DNA of 64,000 bases, taken from contig JAKOPZ010000123.1 of NCBI GenBank assembly GCA_029778615.1, positions 1-64,000 of the forward strand, read 5' to 3'. Positions within the stretch are counted from its first letter, which is position 1, and each line of letters opens with the position of its first letter. The stretch comes from Chloroflexota bacterium. Lineage in GTDB: Bacteria > Chloroflexota > Anaerolineae > UBA4142 > SHND01. Of the stretch, positions 34,458-42,489 are shown one piece after another. The translations under genes and the position numbers were made by a program. The notes below the pieces were generated by a model. It saw nothing but the letters and a program-made list of their open reading frames with translations, searched no databases and had not been told where the DNA came from.

Positions 34458-34487
34458 TATCGCAATCTCAAATTTTGGAGGCATTCA

Positions 34488-34937
34488 TTGCAACGCACAC
34501 TGGTCATCATCAAGCCCGACGGCGTACAGCGCGCGCTCACGGGAAAAATTCTCGCCCGCTTTGAGGAACGCGGTTTCAAAATCGTCGCACTGAAAATTGT
34601 TTCGGTGGACACTGACCTCGCCGAAGCGCACTATGCGGTACACAAAGGGAAATTTTTCTATCAAGGACTCGTGGATTACATCACGTCCAGTCCCGTCGTC
34701 GTGCTCGTGCTGGAAGGACACGAAGCCATTGGCGCAGTCCGCAAAATGGTCGGCGCGACGCGTCCATGGGAAGCCGAAGCGGGAACGATTCGCGGCGACA
34801 TGGCGCTGATGGGTTTGCGAAATTTGATTCACGCGTCGGATGCGCCCGAAACCGCCGCGAGCGAAATTGCGCTGTGGTTCAAGCCGGAAGAATTGGTCGA
34901 GTATACGCGCGAGCTGGACAAGTGGATTAACGAGTAA
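34488..34937 (+). CDS. ndk: Nucleoside diphosphate kinase
   Basis: The 149-residue enzyme starts at TTG (34488) behind TTTTGGAGGC. It shows RTLVIIKPDGVQRALTG, the FF.GLV region, TRPWEAEAGTIRGDMAL and the active-site His in NLIHASDAPETAA near residue 115. It moves the terminal phosphate between nucleoside triphosphates and diphosphates through that phosphohistidine. The TTG start is supported by alignment to the family N-terminus. A strong terminator follows. Confidence 0.96.
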   Translation: MQRTLVIIKPDGVQRALTGKILARFEERGFKIVALKIVSVDTDLAEAHYAVHKGKFFYQGLVDYITSSPVVVLVLEGHEAIGAVRKMVGATRPWEAEAGTIRGDMALMGLRNLIHASDAPETAASEIALWFKPEELVEYTRELDKWINE

Positions 34938-34973
34938 AAACCTTCGAGGTCAAAAGACCTCGAAGGTTTTTTT
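34936..34973. terminator. Terminator after ndk
   Basis: AAAAACCTTCGAGGTC and its complement form a 16-bp stem with a four-A loop and a seven-T tail. Confidence 0.9.
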
Positions 34974-34995
34974 AGGCGCGCGGAACCTCTATGGG

Positions 34996-35001
34996 TAAAA
35001 T
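34996..35001 (+). promoter_or_regulatory. -10 box TAAAAT for the PA14 gene
   Basis: TAAAAT ends 9 nt before the ATG at 35011. No clear -35 is seen. Confidence 0.4.
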
Positions 35002-35010
35002 TGCGTCTTG

Positions 35011-36753
35011 ATGATAATTCGTTTTCACGTTGAACATTTGTTGATGCGTCTACAGATACGGCTCGGGTTGGCAATTTCCGGCGCGCTGGTTGCGTCTCTT
35101 TTTCTTTGCACTCCTTTTTCGTTGCACGCGCAGACTCCCTCCAACACGTTTCAAGCAACGTACTTTGCCGGGCGAACTCTACAGGGCGCGCCGTTGCTCA
35201 CGCGTCTCGAACCTGTTGTGAATTGGACCTACGACGAAGGCGGTTCGCCCGCCCCCGGCGTTGTGCCTACGACGGACTTTTCCGCGCGTTGGGAAGGTTG
35301 GTATTCGATAGACCGCGCGGGCAAGTGGACGTTCACTTTTACCTCAGACGACGGTGGGCGCGTCTGGCTCGATAACGACCTCGTCATGGACATGTGGTAC
35401 GACCACGCGCCGCTCACGCGCGCGATTTCACGCGAATTGACGACGGGTTTTCATTTATTGCGCGTCGAATATTTTCAGCACACCGGCGGCATGACCTCCC
35501 AATTGACGATTACACCGCCCGGCGTTTTTCCGGATTGGATGGGCGAATACTTTGACAATCCGTACCTCCTCGGCGAACCGCGCTTGCGCGTCAACAACGT
35601 GGACATTAATTTCAATTGGGGCGCGAGCAGTCCTGACCCGCGCCTCGCGTCGGATAATTTTTCCGTGCGTTGGACGCGCATATACAATTTCGCGGCGGGC
35701 AATTACACCTTTATCGCAACGGCGGACGATGGGATTCGCGTGTGGGTGGGCGACACACTGGCGATTGACGGCTGGGTCCCGCAGCAAGCGCGCACGTACT
35801 CGAAAACACTTTATCTCGACGGAACGTATCCATTGCGCGTGGAATATTTCGAGCAGGGCGGCGAGGCGGTGGTCAATTTTGCATTTCAAGCCGCGAACGC
35901 GTCCGCCTCTTCCGCAGCCAACGAAAACTGGCACGGACAATTTTTCAACAATGTCAATCTCACTGGGCCTGCCCTATGCGAACAAAACAACTCCTCCATT
36001 CGTTTCGATTGGGGAACGAATTCGCCGGGCTGCGGCATCGCCGGACAATTTTTTTCCGCGCGCTGGGAATCCACACCGCGCACACCCGCGACCGGATTTT
36101 ACACAGTCTATTTAACCGTTGATGATGGCGCGCGCGTTTTTGTGGACGACAAATTGATTTTGGATGCGTGGCGCGAACAGCCGCCCACGAATTATTCGAC
36201 GACGCTCTATTTGAATGCGGGCTTGCATAATTGGCGCGTGGACTATTTTCAAGCTGTCGGCAGCGCGCAGATTTCGCTCCAAGTGGTCGCAGGGGTTATG
36301 CCGCGCGCAACAACATTGCCGCCTTCCAATGAGCTGGTCGTAGATGCGCTCGGCGCGGGCTGGACCCAAGGCGGCAACGGCACAGCATGGCGCGCGGCGT
36401 CGAACGGTTATGGCGGCAGCGCGTTGGTGACAAGCAACAACGCATTCATTCAGCCGCTCTACAATTGGGGCAGGTGGTATCCGCCATTGACGCAGGCGCG
36501 CAATTATCAAGTGCTGGTCTATATTCCTGAAAAGCTCGCGACGACAAATAACGCGCGCTATTGGATTTTTCACAACGGGCAATTCGATGCAGTGGCGCTT
36601 GCGCAGGCAGCGTACAACAACGCATGGGTCTCGCTCGGCACATTTTTTTTCAACGCGCAAGGCGGTGAATTTGTATCGCTCTCGGATGTGACGTACGAAC
36701 CATTCGGTGCGACGACGCTGGTATACGACGCCGTGAAATTCGTTCCACAATGA
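35011..36753 (+). CDS. Secreted protein with three PA14 domains
   Basis: The 580-residue product has a signal peptide (RLGLAISGALVASLFLCTPF, cleavage likely after LHAQ near residue 43). Three PA14-type domains follow, at about 48-165, 170-285 and 300-420, each with a YF(A/D)(G/N) opening, an FSARW or FSVRW strand, a TFTSDDGGRVWLD or TATADDGIRVWVG core and an LRVEYF end. PA14 domains bind sugars and occur in surface lectins and glycosidases. The C-terminal 130 residues form a separate beta sandwich (LVVDALGAGW, YQVLVYIPE) resembling a golvesin or CBM-like domain. The start could instead be the ATG at 35044. Confidence 0.88.
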   Translation: MIIRFHVEHLLMRLQIRLGLAISGALVASLFLCTPFSLHAQTPSNTFQATYFAGRTLQGAPLLTRLEPVVNWTYDEGGSPAPGVVPTTDFSARWEGWYSIDRAGKWTFTFTSDDGGRVWLDNDLVMDMWYDHAPLTRAISRELTTGFHLLRVEYFQHTGGMTSQLTITPPGVFPDWMGEYFDNPYLLGEPRLRVNNVDINFNWGASSPDPRLASDNFSVRWTRIYNFAAGNYTFIATADDGIRVWVGDTLAIDGWVPQQARTYSKTLYLDGTYPLRVEYFEQGGEAVVNFAFQAANASASSAANENWHGQFFNNVNLTGPALCEQNNSSIRFDWGTNSPGCGIAGQFFSARWESTPRTPATGFYTVYLTVDDGARVFVDDKLILDAWREQPPTNYSTTLYLNAGLHNWRVDYFQAVGSAQISLQVVAGVMPRATTLPPSNELVVDALGAGWTQGGNGTAWRAASNGYGGSALVTSNNAFIQPLYNWGRWYPPLTQARNYQVLVYIPEKLATTNNARYWIFHNGQFDAVALAQAAYNNAWVSLGTFFFNAQGGEFVSLSDVTYEPFGATTLVYDAVKFVPQ

Positions 36754-36814
36754 GCGAGTTGTGGTAAAATCATTTCACTCCGCCGCAAATTGAAAAATCC
36801 CACATTTTTCATCC

Positions 36815-38806
36815 ATGGCTGACCAAGAATTTCAACCCTTTCACTCGTTACCCTCACGCAGACGAAATTCCACGCGCACTAAAAATGCGACGCCTGTCGC
36901 GCGTCCCGTCGCGCCTCCGCCGCCGGACCTGACACCCGAAGCGCGCATCGAGCTGCGGCGCGCGCGGCGCACGGCGAAACGCGGCGCGCCCAAAATCGCC
37001 GCGCCGTTGTTGCTGGTTGCCTTTGTCGCGCTGTGCATTGCGGGCGCGTTCTTGGCGTACCAATTTTATTTGCAAGACCGCGCCGTGCCGGGCGTGCGCG
37101 TGTTGGGCGAAGAAATCGGCGGGATGACGCGCCCGCAAGCGGACGCGCGCATCCGCGAAAAATTAGGCGACCCGAATGTTTTATTACAGCGTTTTGGCGG
37201 CGAACAAATTATTTTGCGCGACGGCTCGAATGTTTATCGCGCCTGGCCCTGGGAACTTGGCTTTCGCAGTGATTTGAAACCCGCGCTCGATGCCGCATTT
37301 CAAATCGGACATCGCAGTGATTTCATGCTTTCATGGATGGAACAAGCGCGCGCCCTCGTGCTCGGCGCGGATGTGAACGCGTCGTCCGCGTTCGACGACA
37401 CAGTGGCAAAGCAGTACGTCAGCGTGCTCGCTTTACAAATTGACCGTCAGCCGCGCGACGCATCGTATCGTCTGGAGGGAACGAAGTTAATCGAAAATCC
37501 CGCGCAGGCGGGACGACGTTTGGATGGTGAGGAAACGTTCAAACGTATCAAGGCGTTTGCGGCGAACCCGGTAGGTATGGTCACTTTGCCCGTTCAAGAA
37601 CTCGCGCCGCACGCGGTGGATGCCGCGCGCGCACAAGCGCAAATCAACAACTTGCTCGCCGCGCCGCTCGTGCTTGAATTTCAAGACCGCGCGTGGGCGA
37701 TTGACCAAGCCGCGCTCGCGCAGATGCTGACGCTCCAGCCCGTTTCCAACGCGGATGGTTCGTTGAGCTACAAAGCGGTGTTGAACCAGGATGCGCTGCG
37801 TGCCAAAGTGGAGGCGCTCGCGCGCGAAATCAACCAAGCGCCGCGCGACGCGCGTTTTCATTTTAACGACGGGACTTTGACACCGACGGTAATGAGTCAA
37901 GAAGGACGCGAACTCGACATTGACGCGTCGGTTCAAGCGATTGCGACAAAATTTCAGCAAGCGACGGCAATCTCGCGTGTCCATGGCAACGCGTCGCCCG
38001 ATGTCTCGCCCATCAATGCGCTGCGCGCGAATACGATTGAACTCGCGGTCAAGGTGACGAAACCGCAAGTGGACGCGCGCGACGCGCCGAATTTTGGCAT
38101 CAAGGAATTGGTGTCCAGCGGCACGAGCAATTTTTATCACTCGATTCCGAACCGCATTCAAAACATCAAGACCGCGCAAGCGTCGTTCGACGGTGTGGTC
38201 ATCCCGCCGGGCGCGACCTTTTCGTTCATCAAGTATCTTTCGGAAATCGTGGAAGCGAATGGCTATGCTGACGCGTACGTGATTTTTGGCGACCGCACCG
38301 TATTGGGTCCGGGCGGCGGTGTGTGCCAAGTTTCGACGACAATGTTTCGCGCGGCGTTCTTTGCCGGCTTTCCCATCACCGAACGGTGGGAGCACGCGTA
38401 TCGCGTGGGTTACTATGAACCGCCCAAAGGTCTGGACGCGGCGGTCTTTGTGCCGAGCGCGGACATGAAATTTGTCAACGACACGCCGAATTATATTTTG
38501 ATTGAACCGGTCTTTGACGAAAAGAATCTGAAACTGACGTTCAATTTCTATGGCACGAAACCGAACGGGCGCCAAGTGAAAATGACCGAGCCCGTCGTTT
38601 CGAATCCCGTGCCGCATCCGCCCGCAAAATATATTGACGACCCAACTCTGCCGCGCGGGACGACCAAGCAAATTGATTTCGCAGTGGATGGCGAGGACGT
38701 GACGCTGTATCGCGAGATTTATCAAAACGACCAACTCGTCTTGCGCGAAAAATTTTTTAGCCACTATGACCCGTGGCAAGCGATTTTCTTGCGCGGAACA
38801 AAGTAA
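36815..38806 (+). CDS. VanW-family protein with peptidoglycan-binding-like repeats, membrane-anchored
   Basis: The 663-residue protein has a basic N-terminus and one membrane helix (about 68-92). The middle (about 100-420) contains two copies of a PG_binding_4-like domain that often precedes VanW. The VanW domain covers about 430-590, with IPNRIQNIKTAQASFDGVVIP near its start, TFSFIKYLSE, DRTVLGPGGGVCQVSTTMFRA, WEHAYRVGYYEPPKGLDAAV. Family members sit at the cell wall; the activity is unknown although the fold is linked to glycopeptide-resistance operons and L,D-transpeptidase partners. It lies just after the PA14 gene and is followed by a strong terminator. Confidence 0.92.
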   Translation: MADQEFQPFHSLPSRRRNSTRTKNATPVARPVAPPPPDLTPEARIELRRARRTAKRGAPKIAAPLLLVAFVALCIAGAFLAYQFYLQDRAVPGVRVLGEEIGGMTRPQADARIREKLGDPNVLLQRFGGEQIILRDGSNVYRAWPWELGFRSDLKPALDAAFQIGHRSDFMLSWMEQARALVLGADVNASSAFDDTVAKQYVSVLALQIDRQPRDASYRLEGTKLIENPAQAGRRLDGEETFKRIKAFAANPVGMVTLPVQELAPHAVDAARAQAQINNLLAAPLVLEFQDRAWAIDQAALAQMLTLQPVSNADGSLSYKAVLNQDALRAKVEALAREINQAPRDARFHFNDGTLTPTVMSQEGRELDIDASVQAIATKFQQATAISRVHGNASPDVSPINALRANTIELAVKVTKPQVDARDAPNFGIKELVSSGTSNFYHSIPNRIQNIKTAQASFDGVVIPPGATFSFIKYLSEIVEANGYADAYVIFGDRTVLGPGGGVCQVSTTMFRAAFFAGFPITERWEHAYRVGYYEPPKGLDAAVFVPSADMKFVNDTPNYILIEPVFDEKNLKLTFNFYGTKPNGRQVKMTEPVVSNPVPHPPAKYIDDPTLPRGTTKQIDFAVDGEDVTLYREIYQNDQLVLREKFFSHYDPWQAIFLRGTK

Positions 38807-38808
38807 AA

Positions 38809-38844
38809 AAAACTGCGCCGTACCATGCGGCGCAGTTTTTTTTT
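38809..38844. terminator. Terminator after the VanW gene
   Basis: AAAACTGCGCCG and CGGCGCAGTTTT with a seven-base loop end in nine T. It lies between convergent genes. Confidence 0.9.
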
Positions 38845-38895
38845 GTATCCCGTGAGCGACAGACCCATACGACCTCGAACAAATTGGGAAATGCT

Positions 38896-40065
38896 TTACC
38901 CGGCGCGCAATTTTTGAAATGTCTTGCGCCATAAAAAGTGTGGCAAGCGACGTAGTCCTTTGCCGACGACCGCGTGATAATCCATATCGGCGTGTGCGAT
39001 TTCTTCAGTAAAGTGTTTGAGGATGTTGGACTGCGCGTAGGTTTTCAGCAGCGTAACAGGCATGCGATAAAAGACCATGCCCAAGCCGCCCGCGTAGCGA
39101 TAATCGCGCGTGAACTCGCGTTGAACGTGCGCGGTATATTCCGCGAAATCAAGCTTGCCCGCGTCCAAGCCGCGCGCGATATGTTCGGCTGCCAGTCCCC
39201 CGCTTTTGATTGCCGCGTAAATGCCTTCCCCTGAAAACGGGTCCACCAAATTTGCCGCGTCGCCGGCGAGCACAACGCGCGTACCGCTCACTTGACGCCG
39301 ATACCCGCCGAGCGGCAGGGTGTGCCCGTGCAGCGCGATTTTTTTCGCATGATGCAAAGTCGGCTCCGACGCGATGTATTGATTCAACAACGCGCGGAAA
39401 TCCAACTTTTGTCCGTAATGGACAAATGCGCCGACGCCGACGGAAAGATGTTCCGCTTTGGGAAAAATCCACGCATAGCCAAACGGCACCGCGCCAAAAT
39501 CGAAATGCCACACGCCGCGCCAATGTTCGACGGATTCGTTGGGCAATTCCATTTCCGCTTCGAGCGCGGCGGCGAGGCGGCGTTCACGATGCAAACCGGC
39601 GGCGCGCGCGACCAAGCCATTCGCCCCGTCCGCGCCAACAATCACTTGCGCGCGGAATTCGTCGCCATTCACTTGTACGCGCACGCCATCATCCGCAATG
39701 TCCACGCGCGTGACCTTTGACGCATCGCGAACTTGCGCGCCCGCCTTTGCCGCATGCTCGGCGAGCAGCGCGTCAAATTTGTCGCGCATGACGGACCAGC
39801 CGACGGGCGCGCTGAATTGAACCGGGAAACGAATCTGGTCGCGAAACGCGACGGACGCGTGTGCGATGGTGTCTTCAATCGTGGGCGAAAAATCGAGGTC
39901 GAGGACGTTCTTGACTTTGGCGGTGACGCCGCCGCCGCACGGTTTATAGCGCGGCAGTTTTTCTTTTTCGAGCAAGAGTGTTTTCACGCCCGCGCGCGCG
40001 AGATGCCGCGCAGCAGTCGTGCCGCTCGGTCCCGAACCTACAATGATTACGTCGTAATCGAACAT
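38896..40065 (-). CDS. FAD-dependent oxidoreductase, geranylgeranyl reductase family
   Basis: The 389-residue enzyme opens with the FAD-binding DVIIVGSGPSGTTAARHLAR, followed by the family motif PRYKPCGGG, a VIVGADGANGLVARAA segment, and the second FAD motif RVVLAGDAANLVDPFSGEGIYAAI. This group reduces polyprenyl chains or related unsaturated lipids. In bacteria it may act on menaquinone side chains or archaeol-like lipids; the substrate cannot be assigned here. The ATG arises within a 7-bp array (AAATCAT, AAATCAT, AAATGTT). It is the last gene of the yebC-ruvC-ruvA run on this strand. Confidence 0.9.
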   Translation of the reverse strand: MFDYDVIIVGSGPSGTTAARHLARAGVKTLLLEKEKLPRYKPCGGGVTAKVKNVLDLDFSPTIEDTIAHASVAFRDQIRFPVQFSAPVGWSVMRDKFDALLAEHAAKAGAQVRDASKVTRVDIADDGVRVQVNGDEFRAQVIVGADGANGLVARAAGLHRERRLAAALEAEMELPNESVEHWRGVWHFDFGAVPFGYAWIFPKAEHLSVGVGAFVHYGQKLDFRALLNQYIASEPTLHHAKKIALHGHTLPLGGYRRQVSGTRVVLAGDAANLVDPFSGEGIYAAIKSGGLAAEHIARGLDAGKLDFAEYTAHVQREFTRDYRYAGGLGMVFYRMPVTLLKTYAQSNILKHFTEEIAHADMDYHAVVGKGLRRLPHFLWRKTFQKLRAG

Positions 40066-40144
40066 TTATGATTTTTGATTTATGATTTCCGAATCACGGA
40101 CGCGCGCTCAAAATCATAAATCGTAAATCCGAAATCAAAAATCA
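40064..40144. repeat. Heptad hairpin between ruvA and the reductase gene
   Basis: TGATTTT, TGATTTA and TGATTTC units on the left mirror AAATCAT, AAATCGT, AAATCCG, AAATCAA and AAATCAT on the right. The outermost ATGATTTTTGATTT is perfectly complementary to the right end. The reductase start codon lies in it. Confidence 0.85.
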
Positions 40145-40705
40145 TCCCCCCAAGTATTGCAGTGCCGCGCGCAATTTGTCTTCGAGCGTTGTTCCTTGCA
40201 CGGAACGCGCGGCGCGCTGCGCTTCGGCTGCGCTGTATCCCAAATTGATGAGCGTGGCGGCAACTTCGCCGTCGAGCGGTGAGAGTTCGCTGATTTCTTC
40301 GCCCACTTGGACTTTGCCCTTGAGCTCGAGAACGAGACGCTGCGCGGTTTTTTTTCCGATGCCCTTGATGCCGCCCAGAATTTCGAGATTGCCTTGTCCG
40401 ATGGCGTTGCGAATTTCGTTCGGCGGCGCGGAGGAAAGAATTCCCAACGCGACTTTGGGTCCGATGCCCGATACGCTCAACAACATTTCGAACAAATCGA
40501 GTTCGTCTTGGGTGGCAAAACCAAAGAGGGACATGTCATCTTCGCGCACGTGCAGATGAGTGTACAGTTCCGCGTGCGTTCCCAAATCGCCGAGCGAAGC
40601 AAGCGTCGTAGTAGGAATACGCACGCGATAGCCGACGCCATTCACATCAAGGAGAATGGAATCGGGCAGGCGTTGGAGCAGCACTCCGCGTAAAAATCCA
40701 ATCAT
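40142..40705 (-). CDS. ruvA: Holliday junction DNA helicase subunit RuvA
   Basis: The 187-residue protein begins MIGFLRGVLLQRLPDSILLD at 40705. It has the OB domain, then helix-hairpin-helix motifs LSVSGIGPKVALGIL and LGGIKGIGKKTAQRLVLELK at about residues 75-125, and a C-terminal helical domain that binds RuvB (AATLINLGYSAAEAQRA). It tetramerises on Holliday junctions and loads the RuvB motor. It follows ruvC by five bases. ruvB is not in the window. Confidence 0.97.
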   Translation of the reverse strand: MIGFLRGVLLQRLPDSILLDVNGVGYRVRIPTTTLASLGDLGTHAELYTHLHVREDDMSLFGFATQDELDLFEMLLSVSGIGPKVALGILSSAPPNEIRNAIGQGNLEILGGIKGIGKKTAQRLVLELKGKVQVGEEISELSPLDGEVAATLINLGYSAAEAQRAARSVQGTTLEDKLRAALQYLGG

Positions 40706-40710
40706 AATTT

Positions 40711-41208
40711 TTAACTCTGTGACTCTATCAGTTCGCGCAAGCGCGCGCCTTGCAAATGACAAATGGCAATCGCCACCGCGTCCGCCGCGTCATCGGGTTT
40801 TGGCACATCGTCGAGATGAAGCAACATTCGGACCATTTGCTGCATTTGATGTTTGTCCGCGCCGCCGTAACCAGAGACAGCTTGTTTAATTTCGTTCGGC
40901 GTGTATTCGGTGAGAGGAATTTTTGCTTGCGCGACGGCGAGCATGGCGACACCGCGCGCATGTCCAACCGAAATCGCAGTGGTGATATTGCGCGCGAAAA
41001 AAAGTTTTTCAATCGCGGCTTGGTCGGGTTGATACTCCCGAATCAATTCCACCAAGTCCGCGTGAATTTTGACGAGGCGTTGGTCGAGCGGAGTTTTAGG
41101 CGGCGTTGAAATCGCGCCGCAGGTGACGAGTTCGTAATCATCACCTGTGGCGCGGACAATTCCATAACCGCAGAGCGCGGTGCCGGGGTCAATTCCTAAA
41201 GCAATCAA
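40711..41208 (-). CDS. ruvC: Crossover junction endodeoxyribonuclease RuvC
   Basis: The 165-residue resolvase shows LGIDPGTALCGYGIV with the first catalytic Asp, AIEKLFFARNITTAISVGHARG with the catalytic Glu, and the C-terminal DDAADAVAIAICH with the last two Asp. It cuts Holliday junctions symmetrically. The best start is TTG at 41208 (M-IALGIDPG), matching the family length. Upstream sequence is a 7-bp array, so the start region and any ribosome site were remodelled by it. An earlier TTG at 41229 is also in the array. Confidence 0.95.
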   Translation of the reverse strand: MIALGIDPGTALCGYGIVRATGDDYELVTCGAISTPPKTPLDQRLVKIHADLVELIREYQPDQAAIEKLFFARNITTAISVGHARGVAMLAVAQAKIPLTEYTPNEIKQAVSGYGGADKHQMQQMVRMLLHLDDVPKPDDAADAVAIAICHLQGARLRELIESQS

Positions 41209-41270
41209 GTAGCAGGTATATTGTAGCAAGTAGCAGGGCGTTCACTTGCTACCTGCTACCTGCTACCTAT
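41209..41270. repeat. GTAGCAG heptad hairpin between yebC and ruvC
   Basis: AAGTAGC and GTAGCAA units face three CTACCTG-type 7-mers. TAGCAAGTAGCAGG and CTTGCTACCTGCTACC can pair. It fills the whole gap between the yebC stop and the ruvC start. Confidence 0.88.
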
Positions 41271-42035
41271 TTATGCCGTCGCCTTTTCAAATTCTGCCAG
41301 CGCTTCTTCGGTGATGTCGAGATTGGTGATAACTTTTTGCACGTCGTCGAGTTCTTCAAGTTCCTCGATGAGCTGCATCGTTTTCGCCGCGTCTTCAGGA
41401 CTTACCGCAGCGGTGTTTTTGGCGATGAGCGAAATTTGCGCGTCTTCAATCGGGATGTGGCGTTTTTGCAATTCTTCGCGGACGGGGCGCAAATGTTCGG
41501 GCGCAACGTACGCTTCCACATGTTCATCTTCGGCTTGAATGTCGTCGACGCCCGCGTCAATCAATTCCAATTCCAAATCTTCCGCGTTTTTTTCTTTGAC
41601 GGGTATTGTAAAAACTCCGCGCTTTTCAAACATCCACGCGACGGAACCTGCGGACGCGAAATTCGCGCCCGCGCGTGTAATGACGCGGCGCACTTCCGCC
41701 GCGGCGCGATTGCGATTGTCGGTGAGGACTTGGACAATCAGTGCCGCGCCGCCTGGACCGTACGCTTCGTAAGAAATATCTTCGAGCTGTCCGCCTTCGC
41801 CCGTATGCCCGAGTCCGCGTTGAATCGCGCGCTCGATATTGTCTTTGGGCATATTTGCACCGCGCGCCTTGTCCACTGCGAGCCGCAAGGAAAAATTCGC
41901 GTCGGGGTCGCCGCTGCCGCCTTCGCGTACGGCGATGGTGATGTCACGCGCGTACCGCGTAAAGATTTGTCCGCGCTTGGTGTCGTTCACACCCTTTTTG
42001 CGCTTGATTTGCGCCCATTTACTATGACCAGACAT
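41271..42035 (-). CDS. yebC: YebC/PmpR-family protein (TACO1-like)
   Basis: The 254-residue protein begins MSGHSKWAQIKRKKGVNDTK at 42035 behind CTGAGGAGG. YebC marks RGQIFTRYARDI, GDPDANFSLRLAVDKARGANMPKDNIERAI, GPGGAALIVQVLTDN and SVAWMFEKRGVFTI are all present. The family includes DNA-binding regulators and ribosome-associated factors that relieve stalling. Its place upstream of ruvC and ruvA is the conserved one. A long leader runs back to a promoter near 42300. Confidence 0.96.
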   Translation of the reverse strand: MSGHSKWAQIKRKKGVNDTKRGQIFTRYARDITIAVREGGSGDPDANFSLRLAVDKARGANMPKDNIERAIQRGLGHTGEGGQLEDISYEAYGPGGAALIVQVLTDNRNRAAAEVRRVITRAGANFASAGSVAWMFEKRGVFTIPVKEKNAEDLELELIDAGVDDIQAEDEHVEAYVAPEHLRPVREELQKRHIPIEDAQISLIAKNTAAVSPEDAAKTMQLIEELEELDDVQKVITNLDITEEALAEFEKATA

Positions 42036-42051
42036 TGTGGACCTCCTCAGA

Positions 42052-42160
42052 CCAGAGACCTGACAGGTACTTGGCGCGCGAGTTTCCGTTGGCGCGTTCG
42101 CGCTGTTTTGTCGCGCCCGCGCCATAAAAACATTGGATGCGGAAACCTGTCAGGTGTTGT
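42052..42160. repeat. Inverted-repeat element upstream of yebC
   Basis: ACCTGACAGGT (42058-42068) and ACCTGTCAGGT (42145-42155) flank TTTCCG (42083-42088) and CGGAAA (42140-42145), forming two nested arm pairs. It belongs to the yebC 5' leader. The rest of the gap to 42489 holds small hairpins and the two promoters. Confidence 0.7.
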
Positions 42161-42298
42161 ACGCGACAAAAAACACGCTGGCTATTTATTCGCAGGCGCG
42201 AGAAATAGCAACAGCGTGTCGCTCGGAGGTTTGCGTAAACGCAATCCGCGACGTTGTTGCGGCTTGAATAAAATTGCAAACGAATTCATTGCATTTTG

Positions 42299-42304
42299 AT
42301 TATA
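42299..42304 (-). promoter_or_regulatory. -10 box TATAAT for yebC
   Basis: A minus-strand TATAAT lies 264 bp upstream of the yebC start, giving a long leader that contains the inverted-repeat element. Confidence 0.5.
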
Positions 42305-42335
42305 CCACGCGGGAAATAAAAGTCTGAAATTTATC

Positions 42336-42365
42336 TTGACGCGCGCGTCACGAAAATGATATAAT
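42336..42365 (+). promoter_or_regulatory. Promoter TTGACG-18-TATAAT
   Basis: TTGACG (42336-42341) and TATAAT (42360-42365) with an 18-bp spacer precede the large surface protein gene, leaving a leader of about 118 nt. Confidence 0.75.
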
Positions 42366-42489
42366 TCCAGCACATCGCGACCGGTTCGAATCTGCGTAAA
42401 CTTCCTCGTTCGTCTCGTGTTGGCCGTTTGATTGCCTCCGTATAAACAATCCACGATGGTTCATCCCCCGTACAAGAAAGGAGCCGCCG

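Noticed and set aside
37487-38932. 481-codon minus-strand frame across the VanW gene
   Set aside because: Complement of a gene with clear VanW motifs; Arg/His-rich with no family features.
42380-42396. tRNA T-arm-like word GGTTCGAATC
   Set aside because: No cloverleaf can be drawn around it, and it lies in the leader just after the TATAAT at 42360.
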